From the NCBI GenBank assembly GCA_934454125.1, contig CAKSFA010000001.1, positions 1 to 64,000 on the forward strand: a DNA stretch of 64,000 bases, read 5' to 3'. Under the pieces are notes generated by a model that did not search any database, had not been told where the DNA came from, and was given only the letters and a program-made list of their open reading frames with translations. Position numbers and translations under genes: made by a program. Position 1 is the stretch's first letter; each line of letters begins with the position of its first letter. Below are positions 32,821 through 41,250 of this stretch, in pieces. Source of the stretch: an uncultured Eubacteriales bacterium (GTDB taxonomy: Bacteria; Bacillota; Clostridia; Oscillospirales; Acutalibacteraceae).

Positions 32821-33903
32821 ATGCAAATCATTCAATTAAGAAATAAGCAAATTCAAATTCCGCTGATTCAAGGCGGCATGGGAGTAGGTGTTTCGCTGGG
32901 AAACCTGGCAGGGCACGTGGCAAAATGCGGTGGATTAGGTATGATTTCTGCGGCACATACCGGTTATCGCTGTGACGATTTTTGGCAGAATTTTTTAGAA
33001 GATAATCTAGCCGAGATCAAAAGTGAGATTCACAAAGCAAAAGAGATTGCTGGTGGCAATGGTATGGTTGGTGTAAATGTGATGGTAGCGTTGCACCACT
33101 ATGAAGCGCTGGTGCAAGCTGCGGTAGATGGTGGTGCAGATGCGATCATCTCTGGTGCAGGGATACCGATGGAATTGCCTGGTCTTGTAGGCGATGCTGA
33201 CATTGCTTTAGCGCCGATTGTATCTTCCGGTAAATCGGCAAGGGTTATTTGCCAAGCATGGAAAAAGCGCCATGACCGCTTGCCGGATTTTATTGTAATT
33301 GAGGGCAGCAAGGCGGGCGGACATTTGGGTTTTGCGATGGAGGAATTGCAGCAAGGCACAACGCAACCGCTGGAGGAAATTTTCAATGATGTGCAGGCAG
33401 TGGTGCAGACCTTTGAAGAAACTTACGGGGTAAAAATACCAATTTTTGTAGCGGGGGGCGTTTATACCGGTTGTGATTTGAAAAAATTTACCGATATGGG
33501 TGCGGCCGGTGCGCAAATGGCAACACGTTTTATTACAACACATGAGTGTGATGCCAGCCAGGCCTATAAAGAGAGGTATCTTAACGTGCAACCAGAGGAT
33601 ATTGTGCTGATTAAAAGCCCGGTAGGTATGCCAGGTAGAGCACTGAAATCGCCAATGATCAAACGCATTTTAGAAGGTGGAAAGGAACGCATCAGTCGTT
33701 GTCTGAATTGCTTGCGTCCATGTGATCCCAGAGTGGTTGATTATTGCATTACCTCAGCGCTGTCAGAGGCAGCAAAAGGAAACTGGGAGGATGGTTTGTT
33801 TTTCTGCGGTAGCAATGCGCACCGTATGAAGAAGATTGTGCATGTGCGTGAACTGATTGATGAAATTATGCAGGAATATCACGCTGGAGTATGCGCGGTA
33901 TAA
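32821..33903 (+). CDS. nitronate monooxygenase/FabK-like flavoprotein with a four-Cys motif (possible FabX-type enzyme)
   Basis: A 360-residue TIM-barrel flavoprotein, a distant relative of its neighbour FabK. It shares IPLIQGGMGVGVS, VGVNVMVAL, EGSKAGGHLG with His168, and VAGGVYTG. Unlike FabK it has a C-terminal cluster C294-x2-C297-x3-C301-x7-C309, suited to an iron-sulphur centre. Proteins of this type are usually annotated nitronate monooxygenase. H. pylori FabX is an NMO-family enzyme with a 4Fe-4S cluster that introduces the double bond in fatty acid synthesis, and placement inside this operon makes a FabX-like role plausible. AAAAGGAAC precedes the ATG. Confidence 0.8.
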   Translation: MQIIQLRNKQIQIPLIQGGMGVGVSLGNLAGHVAKCGGLGMISAAHTGYRCDDFWQNFLEDNLAEIKSEIHKAKEIAGGNGMVGVNVMVALHHYEALVQAAVDGGADAIISGAGIPMELPGLVGDADIALAPIVSSGKSARVICQAWKKRHDRLPDFIVIEGSKAGGHLGFAMEELQQGTTQPLEEIFNDVQAVVQTFEETYGVKIPIFVAGGVYTGCDLKKFTDMGAAGAQMATRFITTHECDASQAYKERYLNVQPEDIVLIKSPVGMPGRALKSPMIKRILEGGKERISRCLNCLRPCDPRVVDYCITSALSEAAKGNWEDGLFFCGSNAHRMKKIVHVRELIDEIMQEYHAGVCAV

Positions 33904-33917
33904 AAGGAGGAAACGAT

Positions 33918-34844
33918 GTGAAACTGGCCTTTTTATATGCAGGACAGGGTAGTCAGACGGTTGGAATGGGCAAGGATCTGTATAAGCAGTTTGCAGATAC
34001 AAGAGCAGTGTTTGATACGATCAAACTGGACTTTGATGTCAAAAAATGTTGCTTTGAAGGTCCAATGGAGCTGCTTTCACAAACGCAATATACCCAACCG
34101 TGTATGGTGGCATTTGCCATCGCGGTAACAAGACTGTTGGCAGAGCAAAGTATTGTGCCGCAAATGGTGGCGGGCTTGAGCCTTGGTGAATATTCTGCAT
34201 TGTATGCCGCAGGTGTGCTTGATTTGCAAACGGCGTTGTCTCTGGTGCGTTACCGCGGTCAGGTGATGGAAGAGGCAGTAGCTGGCGTACAGAGTAAAAT
34301 GATTGCAGTGCTTGGTTTGGAACGCGAGCAGGTACACCAGGCAGTAGCCCAGGGCAGTGCATTGGGGTTGGTACAGGCTGCGAACTATAATTGTCCAGGA
34401 CAGATTGTCATCGGCGGAGAAATTGCCGCTGTGGATAAAGCTGCAGAATGCGCATTAGAGCTGGGGGCAAAACGTACGATGGAACTGAATGTGAGCGGGC
34501 CGTTTCATACATCCTTATTGGAACCGGCTGCACAGAAGCTGGCTAAACGTCTGGAACAGATACAGTTTGGTCATATGCGCGTACCGGTGGTATTTAATAC
34601 AACAGCACGAGAGCTTCAGCCGAATGAAACTGTAGCACAGCTTTTGATGCGGCAGGTCATGTCTCCGGTATATTTAGAGGATAGTATACGATATATGCTA
34701 GAACAGGGGGTTGATACCTTTGTGGAAATTGGACCGGGAAAAGTGCTCAGTGGCTTTGTGAAAAAAATTACAAAAGATGTGGCAGTTTATCAGGCGCAGG
34801 ATGTTGCCTCGCTGCAAGCAACAATCAATCAGATTAAGGGGTGA
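33918..34844 (+). CDS. fabD: malonyl-CoA:ACP transacylase
   Basis: A 308-residue acyltransferase loading malonyl onto ACP. LAFLYAGQGSQTVGMGKDLY opens the protein; the nucleophile Ser88 lies in AGLSLGEYSAL, the Arg in LVRYRGQVMEE, and the His in VSGPFHTSLL. The end VDTFVEIGPGKVLSGF is characteristic. The start is GTG at 33918, with AAAGGAGG seven bases upstream; the nearby ATG is out of frame. The gene begins 14 bases after the FabX-like gene. Confidence 0.95.
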   Translation: MKLAFLYAGQGSQTVGMGKDLYKQFADTRAVFDTIKLDFDVKKCCFEGPMELLSQTQYTQPCMVAFAIAVTRLLAEQSIVPQMVAGLSLGEYSALYAAGVLDLQTALSLVRYRGQVMEEAVAGVQSKMIAVLGLEREQVHQAVAQGSALGLVQAANYNCPGQIVIGGEIAAVDKAAECALELGAKRTMELNVSGPFHTSLLEPAAQKLAKRLEQIQFGHMRVPVVFNTTARELQPNETVAQLLMRQVMSPVYLEDSIRYMLEQGVDTFVEIGPGKVLSGFVKKITKDVAVYQAQDVASLQATINQIKG

Positions 34845-34850
34845 CGAGCA

Positions 34851-35594
34851 ATGGATTTAAAGGATAAAATTGCAATTGTGACTGGTGGCGGCCGCGGTAT
34901 TGGAAAAGCCATTTGCTACAAATTTGCAGCAAATGGCGCTAATTTGGTCATCAATTATGTTGGGGGCACAGCAATGGCAGAAGAGACCAAACAAGAATGC
35001 GAGACTCTGGGAGCAAAAGTGGTGTTGCATGCAGGCGATGTTTCAAAGTCACAGGACTGTAAAGCACTGTTTGAAACGGCAATGGATACATTTGGCAGGG
35101 TAGATATTTTGGTAAATAACGCCGGCATTACGCGTGATAATTTGTTAATGCGTATGAGTGAGCAAGAATTTGATGCAGTAATCGCAGTCAATTTAAAAGG
35201 TACTTTTAATTGCTTGAAGCAAGCTGCACGCCCAATGATGAAACAGCGGTATGGTAGAATCATCAATATGTCGTCTGTGGTGGGTGTTACGGGTAATGCA
35301 GGTCAGTTGAATTATGCGGCCAGCAAGGCAGGCGTAATTGGCATGACAAAATCAATGGCAAAAGAGTTGGCTGCACGCGGTGTAACAGTCAACGCCATTG
35401 CACCGGGTTTTATTCAAACAGCTATGACAGATGTGCTTAGTGATGAAGTGAAGCAGCAAATTCAACAGCAGATTCCATTGGGCACGCTGGGTAAGCCGGA
35501 GGACGTGGCAGAGCTGACAGCATTTTTGGCAAGCGATGCGGCCGGATATATCACCGGACAGGTGATACATGTTGACGGCGGCATGGTTATGTAA
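34851..35594 (+). CDS. fabG: 3-oxoacyl-ACP reductase
   Basis: A 247-residue short-chain dehydrogenase reducing 3-oxoacyl-ACP with NADPH. Motifs: cofactor loop TGGGRGIGKAI, NNAG at about residue 89, the catalytic Ser-Tyr-Lys set in MSSVVGVTGNAGQLNYAASKAG, and the C-terminal GYITGQVIHVDGGMVM typical of FabG. It is placed between fabD and fabF as expected. GGGTGACGAG gives the binding site for the ATG at 34851. Confidence 0.96.
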   Translation: MDLKDKIAIVTGGGRGIGKAICYKFAANGANLVINYVGGTAMAEETKQECETLGAKVVLHAGDVSKSQDCKALFETAMDTFGRVDILVNNAGITRDNLLMRMSEQEFDAVIAVNLKGTFNCLKQAARPMMKQRYGRIINMSSVVGVTGNAGQLNYAASKAGVIGMTKSMAKELAARGVTVNAIAPGFIQTAMTDVLSDEVKQQIQQQIPLGTLGKPEDVAELTAFLASDAAGYITGQVIHVDGGMVM

Positions 35595-35649
35595 TACAAT
35601 TTTAACAGAGACGATATTTGTGCAAAGCGGCACAGAAAGGAAGCGGAGC

Positions 35650-36891
35650 ATGAAAAGACGGGTCGTGATAACAGGCATTGGAGCTTTGACGCCCATTGGG
35701 AACAATCCCGCTGAGCTATGGGAGGCAGTGCGGCAGGGTAAATGCGGCATTGATTTTATTACACGGTTTGATACGGGCAATCACAAGGTAAAGATTGCAG
35801 CAGAAATTAAAAATTTGAATCTGGACGATTATATCGAAAAAAGGGATGCAAAAAAGATGGATCCCTATTGCCAGTATGCCCTAGTTGCAGCAAAACAGGC
35901 CTTTGCCGATTCCGGGCTGGTAAAGGAGCAGATTGACCCAGAGCGGTTTGGTGTAATTTACTCTTCGGGCGTGGGAGGATTGGGCACGATGGAGCGTGAA
36001 CTTGCTCGTGCACTAGAAAAAACATACGACCGTGTTACGCCGTTTTTTGTGCCGATGCTGATTGTAAATATGGGCGCAGGCTGCATTGCCATTGAACTGG
36101 GAGCGAAAGGAATTTGTACCAGTGTGGTAACAGCGTGCGCCAGCGCTACCAATGCTATTGGTGATGCATTCCGTCATATTCGCGATGGATATGCCGAAAT
36201 TATGTGTACTGGTGGTTCAGAGGCATCAATCACGCCTTTGGGCATTGGTGGTTTTACCTCGATGAAGGCACTGAACGAGGGCAATGACCCAAAGCGAGCA
36301 TCAATTCCATTTGATAAAGAGCGTTCAGGTTTTGTAATGGGTGAGGGAAGTGGTGCTCTAATTTTGGAGGAGTTAGATCATGCCAAGGCGCGTGGTGCGC
36401 GTATTTATGCTGAACTAGTAGGATACGGCGCAACGTGTGATGCATTTCATATGACATTGCCTGTGCCAGACGGTAGTGGCGGCGCAAAAGCGATGCAAGG
36501 AGCGTTGGAAGATGCCGGTGTTTTGCCGGAGCAGATTGATTATATTAACGCACATGGTACTTCTACACCGCCCAATGATAAAGGCGAAACGGCTGCAATC
36601 AAAACGGTGTTTGGTGAGCATGCTTATAAACTGGCTGTAAGTTCGACTAAGGCAATGACTGGTCATTTGCTTGGTGGTAGCGGTGCGGTTGAAGCAATTA
36701 TTACTGCCAAAGCATTGCAGGAAGGTTTTATACCGGCAACCATTAATTATCAGGTGCCGGATCCAGAATGTGATCTTGATATTGTGCCAAACGTAGGACG
36801 AGAGCAGGAGCTTACATATGCAATGTCTAATTCATTGGGTTTTGGTGGGCATAATGCAACTATTTTGGTGAAACAGTATAAAGGAGACTGA
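35650..36891 (+). CDS. fabF: 3-oxoacyl-ACP synthase II
   Basis: A 413-residue KAS II elongation enzyme. It starts [16 protein letters not shown], has the catalytic Cys163 in [10 protein letters not shown], and the two His residues in [12 protein letters not shown] and [11 protein letters not shown]; the C-terminal [17 protein letters not shown] is diagnostic. AAAGGAAGCGGAG precedes the ATG at 35650. The 55 bases between fabG and this gene hold no visible acp. Overlaps nothing; fabZ follows at once. Confidence 0.96.
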   Translation: MKRRVVITGIGALTPIGNNPAELWEAVRQGKCGIDFITRFDTGNHKVKIAAEIKNLNLDDYIEKRDAKKMDPYCQYALVAAKQAFADSGLVKEQIDPERFGVIYSSGVGGLGTMERELARALEKTYDRVTPFFVPMLIVNMGAGCIAIELGAKGICTSVVTACASATNAIGDAFRHIRDGYAEIMCTGGSEASITPLGIGGFTSMKALNEGNDPKRASIPFDKERSGFVMGEGSGALILEELDHAKARGARIYAELVGYGATCDAFHMTLPVPDGSGGAKAMQGALEDAGVLPEQIDYINAHGTSTPPNDKGETAAIKTVFGEHAYKLAVSSTKAMTGHLLGGSGAVEAIITAKALQEGFIPATINYQVPDPECDLDIVPNVGREQELTYAMSNSLGFGGHNATILVKQYKGD

Positions 36892-36892
36892 T

Positions 36893-37321
36893 ATGGAACT
36901 CAATAGTAATCAGATTCAGGAGATTATTCCGCATCGTTACCCGTTTTTGCTGGTTGATAAGATTACCGAGTTGCAGCCTGGTGTTAAGGCAAAAGGTATT
37001 AAATGTGTTACAGCAAATGAGATGCACTTTGTTGGTCATTTTCCGCAACATCATGTGATGCCTGGTGTGCTTATCATTGAAGCAATGGCACAGGTGGGTG
37101 CAGTGTGTATTCTTTCTGTGGAGGAGAATAAGGGCAAGCTGGCATTTTTTGGTGGCATCAAAGAGGCTCGTTTTAAACAGCAGGTGGTGCCTGGCGATGT
37201 ACTGGAAATGGAAGTAGAGATGGTTCGTGTGCGTGGACCAGTGGGCATTGGTTCGGCTGTGGCAACGGTGAACGGAAAAATTGCTTGCAAGGCAGAGCTT
37301 ACCTTTGCCCTCGGACAATAA
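36893..37321 (+). CDS. fabZ: 3-hydroxyacyl-ACP dehydratase
   Basis: A 142-residue hotdog dehydratase. It shows [13 protein letters not shown] and the active-site helix [19 protein letters not shown], where His and Glu dehydrate 3-hydroxyacyl-[21 protein letters not shown] is also standard. AAAGGAG lies eight bases before the ATG at 36893. It is the last gene of the operon, before a clear terminator. No FabM, FabN or FabA isomerase accompanies it. Confidence 0.96.
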   Translation: MELNSNQIQEIIPHRYPFLLVDKITELQPGVKAKGIKCVTANEMHFVGHFPQHHVMPGVLIIEAMAQVGAVCILSVEENKGKLAFFGGIKEARFKQQVVPGDVLEMEVEMVRVRGPVGIGSAVATVNGKIACKAELTFALGQ

Positions 37322-37326
37322 AAATC

Positions 37327-37355
37327 AAAAGAGCAGCAAACGCTGCTCTTTTTTG
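37327..37355 (+). terminator. terminator of the fatty acid operon
   Basis: Perfect 11-bp stem AAAAGAGCAGC / GCTGCTCTTTT with loop AAAC and trailing Ts. Confidence 0.92.
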
Positions 37356-37474
37356 TATTTGGAAAACAATTTGTTGGGAAATATGCTCTTTATTCGGTAA
37401 AAATGTAACCTAACAACCATACAATAAATCTGAGCAAGAATGTTAAGAAATCAATGATATTTTCATCATGTGTT

Positions 37475-40012
37475 TTATTCGTTTGATTTGAGTGCTTCGA
37501 TCATATTAATTTTTCTGACTTTGAAGAACATTAGAATCATTACCAATGCGGCAAATGCTGCTGTGATCAGAATAGATGAAATATAACTAATCCAGCTAAC
37601 GCCACGTCCAAACATGACCAGTTCCATTTCGATAATATTGACCACATAGTCGGTCATCCAGGTGCCAAGGCCAAGACCGACGGCAATGCCCAGCAAAGTT
37701 AGGATTACATTTTCTCGGAATACATAGCCGGCTGTTTCTTTGGTGTTAAAGCCCAGTACGCGTATGGTGGCAATTTCGCGCACACGTTCTTCAATATTAA
37801 TGTTGGTTAAATTGTACAGTACTACAAATGCCAGCGCACCTGCTGTGAGCACGATTACGATAACAATGGCCTGCATGCTGGTGATAGTATTATAAAATTG
37901 ATTGATAATTGCGTCGTTATATGTCAGTGCCATTACATCGCTACGTTCGAGCAAATCGCCAGCGATTTCATTTTTGCTGTTATCGTTTAAATTAGGTACG
38001 ATGGTAAAAGCATTGGTGAATGCAGGTGCTTTGTCAAATAATTGGTAATATACTGCAGGTGACATATAAATATAATGAAACGCATAGTTTTCTGTAATGC
38101 CTGTTACCTTTGCGGTGTGCTCTGTATTGTCTGCGGTAAAATGTACCGTGTCTCCTGTTTTTAATCCCAGTTTGAGTGCCATCTTTTCGCTGATAATCAC
38201 ACCGTCATCGGTTAGAGATAGCGTTTTATGGCCTGCTCGTTGCCTTAGAGTAATGAAGTCTTTTAGTTGTTCAGCAGTTTCTGGTACGATCAGATAGGCG
38301 TCCATTTTTTCGCTGTAGCTTTGGTTGTGTGGTGTGATGGCCTGGGTCAGTGCAAACAGATTTTGTGTAGTGAGACTGCTTTGTTGGAGATGCTCTTTGA
38401 GTGCAGTGCTTTCTGACTCTATTGCGGTATCGAAAATTATGTTTACATTATAATGTGTCAGTTCAGAGAATTGCTTTTTACCGATAATTGATACCGCATC
38501 ATTTAGCCCCAGTGCAGCAATGATCAATGCTGTGCAGCCAGCGACGCCCAGAATTGTCATGCACAGTCGTGCCTTGTAACGAAACAAGTTGCGTGCTGTA
38601 ACTTTGGAAGTAAAACGTAGATGTTTCCACAAAAAGCCGATGCGTTCAAGTAGAATACGCTTGCCGGGTTTTGGCGCTTTTGGGCGCATCAGTGCGGCGG
38701 GATGCACCCGTAGCGAGCGATAACATGCAGCGATTGAAACGCAGGTTGTGCATAAAATTGCTACCAGTGACGCTAAAAATGGATACAGCCATGGAATACT
38801 ATAGATTAAGCTGGGTAAAGCTGGGTAAATGGCACCATACGCTGTAAAAATTACCTTAGGAAAGAGAAATATCCCTCCTGATAGGCCAATTGTGCATCCA
38901 AGTATGCCAGCCAGACAAGAATAAATAAAAAATTTCCCAGCAATGGCCGCAGAGGAGTATCCCAGTGCTTTTAAGGTTCCGATTTGGGTACGATGATCTT
39001 CTACCATACGCGTCATGGTTGTTAGAGTGACTAATATTACTACTGCGATAAAAAATATGGGGAAGACAGAAGCGACTGCGTCTACGCGTTGTGTATCAGA
39101 CTTAAAATCGCCGTATCCGGGATTCACGGTGCGATCCTGCACATACCACTGCGGTATCACTGTTTGTGCAGGTTGTGTGGTTTGAGGTTGTGTGTTGCCT
39201 GCAAGAGCGGCTTCTGCTTGTGCTTGTTGTAAGGCTAGCATACTTTGTGTAGATGCTTCTGCTTGTGTTTTGCCTAATGCTTCTAATTCCGATTGCATTT
39301 GACTGATTTCAGTTTTGTATGCGTTGTCAAAAGCGGAAACACCGCTTTTGCTTACTTCTGTACGCACATACAGTTCTGTGTACCGTTCATACGCAAAATT
39401 TTCCTGTGGAACCATGAGAAAGCAATATAGATTGCCATCTCCAATGGTGGTTGTGCCGCGCTCTCCTGAAATATATTGCGGTGATTTCACAACGCCGACC
39501 ACGGTAAATCTGTCGCGTTTCAGGTTATCGCTTAGTTGCTGTTGCCCAACAGTAGGGGCAAGCTGCACGGTGCTGCCCACTGGCAGCGTTTGGGAGACAG
39601 CATGATCTATGACACATTCGTTTGCGTTTTGCGGCATGCGCCCTTTAATGAGTATGGGTATATTCATTGCATCATTGTCTTGTGGCAATGCCATAATTTT
39701 TACTGCGGTATTACGGTTTTTCATGCGCAAGATAGCGTCCGTTGAATAAGAGGGCATCACTTGCGAAATACCGTTCATCTCTGTCACAGCTTGAATATCT
39801 TCGTCGCTGAATCCTATGGTGGACTGGATTTTAAAATCCATCAGATTTTGTGTTTGAAAATAAGTATCGGCGGTTTTGAGCATACTCGGCCCTGCACATT
39901 TGATGCCTACAAAAAAGCCGACACCTAGCGCAATGATGACTAAAATCGAAATAAACCGGCTTACTGAATGGCGAATCTCCCGCAACGTGTCTTTCCACAA
40001 TGCTCCGTTCAT
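37475..40012 (-). CDS. ABC transporter permease, FtsX/MacB type
   Basis: An 845-residue permease. After a first membrane helix (about 19-38) there is a long extracytoplasmic domain, then three helices near 300-420, a second extracytoplasmic region and a closing set of helices near 720-830, the usual two-FtsX-domain layout. A Gln/Ala-rich coiled insert (about 245-290) lies in the first outer region. Such permeases export lipids or peptides or act as mechanotransmitters. AAAGGAGG precedes the ATG at 40012. The cognate ATPase gene is directly upstream. Substrate unknown. Confidence 0.88.
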   Translation of the reverse strand: MNGALWKDTLREIRHSVSRFISILVIIALGVGFFVGIKCAGPSMLKTADTYFQTQNLMDFKIQSTIGFSDEDIQAVTEMNGISQVMPSYSTDAILRMKNRNTAVKIMALPQDNDAMNIPILIKGRMPQNANECVIDHAVSQTLPVGSTVQLAPTVGQQQLSDNLKRDRFTVVGVVKSPQYISGERGTTTIGDGNLYCFLMVPQENFAYERYTELYVRTEVSKSGVSAFDNAYKTEISQMQSELEALGKTQAEASTQSMLALQQAQAEAALAGNTQPQTTQPAQTVIPQWYVQDRTVNPGYGDFKSDTQRVDAVASVFPIFFIAVVILVTLTTMTRMVEDHRTQIGTLKALGYSSAAIAGKFFIYSCLAGILGCTIGLSGGIFLFPKVIFTAYGAIYPALPSLIYSIPWLYPFLASLVAILCTTCVSIAACYRSLRVHPAALMRPKAPKPGKRILLERIGFLWKHLRFTSKVTARNLFRYKARLCMTILGVAGCTALIIAALGLNDAVSIIGKKQFSELTHYNVNIIFDTAIESESTALKEHLQQSSLTTQNLFALTQAITPHNQSYSEKMDAYLIVPETAEQLKDFITLRQRAGHKTLSLTDDGVIISEKMALKLGLKTGDTVHFTADNTEHTAKVTGITENYAFHYIYMSPAVYYQLFDKAPAFTNAFTIVPNLNDNSKNEIAGDLLERSDVMALTYNDAIINQFYNTITSMQAIVIVIVLTAGALAFVVLYNLTNINIEERVREIATIRVLGFNTKETAGYVFRENVILTLLGIAVGLGLGTWMTDYVVNIIEMELVMFGRGVSWISYISSILITAAFAALVMILMFFKVRKINMIEALKSNE

Positions 40013-40043
40013 ACTGCCACCTCCTTTGTCCGGTGTTTTGCGC

Positions 40044-40751
40044 TTACCATGTGATTTTCTCCACAGGTGTTGGGGTGTCATTGCAAACGTTGCTGATTAC
40101 CTGGCTGTTTTTCATTGTAATAACCCGATTAGCCATTGGTGTAATGGCGTGATTGTGTGTAATAAGCACCACTGTCATGCCGGTTTTGTGACAAGTATCT
40201 TGCAATAGCTTCAAAATTGTTTTACCGGTGTTGTCATCCAGTGCACCGGTTGGTTCATCGCATAAAAGCAGTTTGGGGTTCTTTGCAAGTGCTCTTGCGA
40301 TTGAGACGCGCTGTTGCTCTCCGCCCGAAAGCTGTGCAGGAAAATTGTTCATACGGTCACTTAGCCCTACTTCGGTTAGTACTGTTTCTGCATCTAGCGG
40401 ATCTTTACAGATTTGGCAGGCCAGTTCTACATTCTCTTTGGCAGTTAAATTGGGCACTAAATTATAAAATTGAAACACAAAACCAATGTCATGTCTGCGG
40501 TATAGTGTTAATTCTCGTTCATTCATAAGGCTAATCTCTTTGCCATCAACAAAAATATCACCCGCATCACATCGGTCCATGCCACCTAGAATATTGAGTA
40601 CTGTCGATTTTCCTGCGCCACTTGCACCAACAACAACGGCAAATTCTCCTTTATTAACGGTAAAAGAAACATCATCACTTGCCGTAATCGTTACTTGCCC
40701 CATGCGGTACCGTTTATATACATGTGAAAAAGTTACAAATGCGTGCGTCAT
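40044..40751 (-). CDS. ABC transporter ATP-binding protein (MacB/LolD type)
   Basis: A 235-residue ATPase. Walker A is GASGAGKST at about 43-51, the signature is [15 protein letters not shown], and Walker B plus the catalytic Glu is [13 protein letters not shown], followed by the H-loop ITHNH. The sequence pattern ([28 protein letters not shown]) belongs to the MacB/LolD/FtsE group, which fits the neighbouring permease. 31 bases separate the pair. GGTGGTGAT precedes the ATG. Confidence 0.94.
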   Translation of the reverse strand: MTHAFVTFSHVYKRYRMGQVTITASDDVSFTVNKGEFAVVVGASGAGKSTVLNILGGMDRCDAGDIFVDGKEISLMNERELTLYRRHDIGFVFQFYNLVPNLTAKENVELACQICKDPLDAETVLTEVGLSDRMNNFPAQLSGGEQQRVSIARALAKNPKLLLCDEPTGALDDNTGKTILKLLQDTCHKTGMTVVLITHNHAITPMANRVITMKNSQVISNVCNDTPTPVEKITW

Positions 40752-40786
40752 AGAATCACCACCAATTCAATCTATACTATAAATTT

Positions 40787-40795
40787 ATTATAACA
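40787..40795 (-). promoter_or_regulatory. extended -10 promoter for the ABC exporter
   Basis: On the minus strand TGTTATAAT forms an extended -10 about 35 bases upstream of the ATPase start. The -35 is poor. Confidence 0.5.
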
Positions 40796-40860
40796 TGTTT
40801 TGTGAAAAACTTCACCTATTTATTGCAAAGAAATTGAAAAAATTATAAATAAAAAATAGG

Positions 40861-40889
40861 TTGACAGATGTGCAAAAAAACGGTATAAT
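40861..40889 (+). promoter_or_regulatory. consensus promoter for the tRNA pair
   Basis: Perfect TTGACA (40861-40866), 17-base spacer, perfect TATAAT (40884-40889), 27 bases before the tRNA-Asp. Confidence 0.92.
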
Positions 40890-40915
40890 CAATCATGCTG
40901 CATGGTTTCCAATAT

Positions 40916-40992
40916 GGCCTAGTAGTTCAGTTGGTTAGAACGCCAGCCTGTCACGCTGGAGGTCGACGGTTCGAGCCCGTTCTAGGTCGCCA
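40916..40992 (+). tRNA. tRNA-Asp (GTC)
   Basis: Acceptor GGCCTAG pairs with CTAGGTC, the anticodon loop is CTGTCAC with anticodon GTC, the T arm is GGTTCGAGCC, and CCA is encoded. Confidence 0.96.
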
Positions 40993-40997
40993 TATTT

Positions 40998-41073
40998 GCT
41001 GCTATGGCTCAGTAGGCAGAGCACGTCCTTGGTAAGGACGAGGTCACCGGTTCGAATCCGGTTAGCAGCTCCA
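40998..41073 (+). tRNA. tRNA-Thr (GGT)
   Basis: Acceptor GCTGCTA pairs with TAGCAGC, the anticodon stem CGTCC/GGACG encloses TTGGTAA with anticodon GGT, the T arm is GGTTCGAATCC, and CCA is encoded. Confidence 0.96.
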
Positions 41074-41078
41074 GACTT

Positions 41079-41111
41079 AGTCTAGACGTGCTTTCGCGTC
41101 TGGACTTTTTT
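41079..41111 (+). terminator. terminator of the tRNA pair
   Basis: A 10-bp stem AGTCTAGACG / CGTCTGGACT (one G-T pair) followed by a run of Ts. Confidence 0.88.
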
Positions 41112-41181
41112 ATTGCTTTACAGGAGAGAACTGTGGGCGTAGTGGGCTATGATTTTCTACATAATTTGCTGAGTAAAACTT

Positions 41182-41220
41182 AAAATACTCCTCCTGCATG
41201 CAGCGCAGAGGGAGTATTTT
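41182..41220 (-). terminator. terminator of the toxin-like gene
   Basis: AAAATACTC pairs with GAGTATTTT around a GC-rich core. In minus-strand reading it is followed by a T-rich stretch, about 30 bases after the stop codon at 41251. Confidence 0.75.
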
Positions 41221-41250
41221 GACTTCATTTCTAATTTGTTCTATAGCTGA

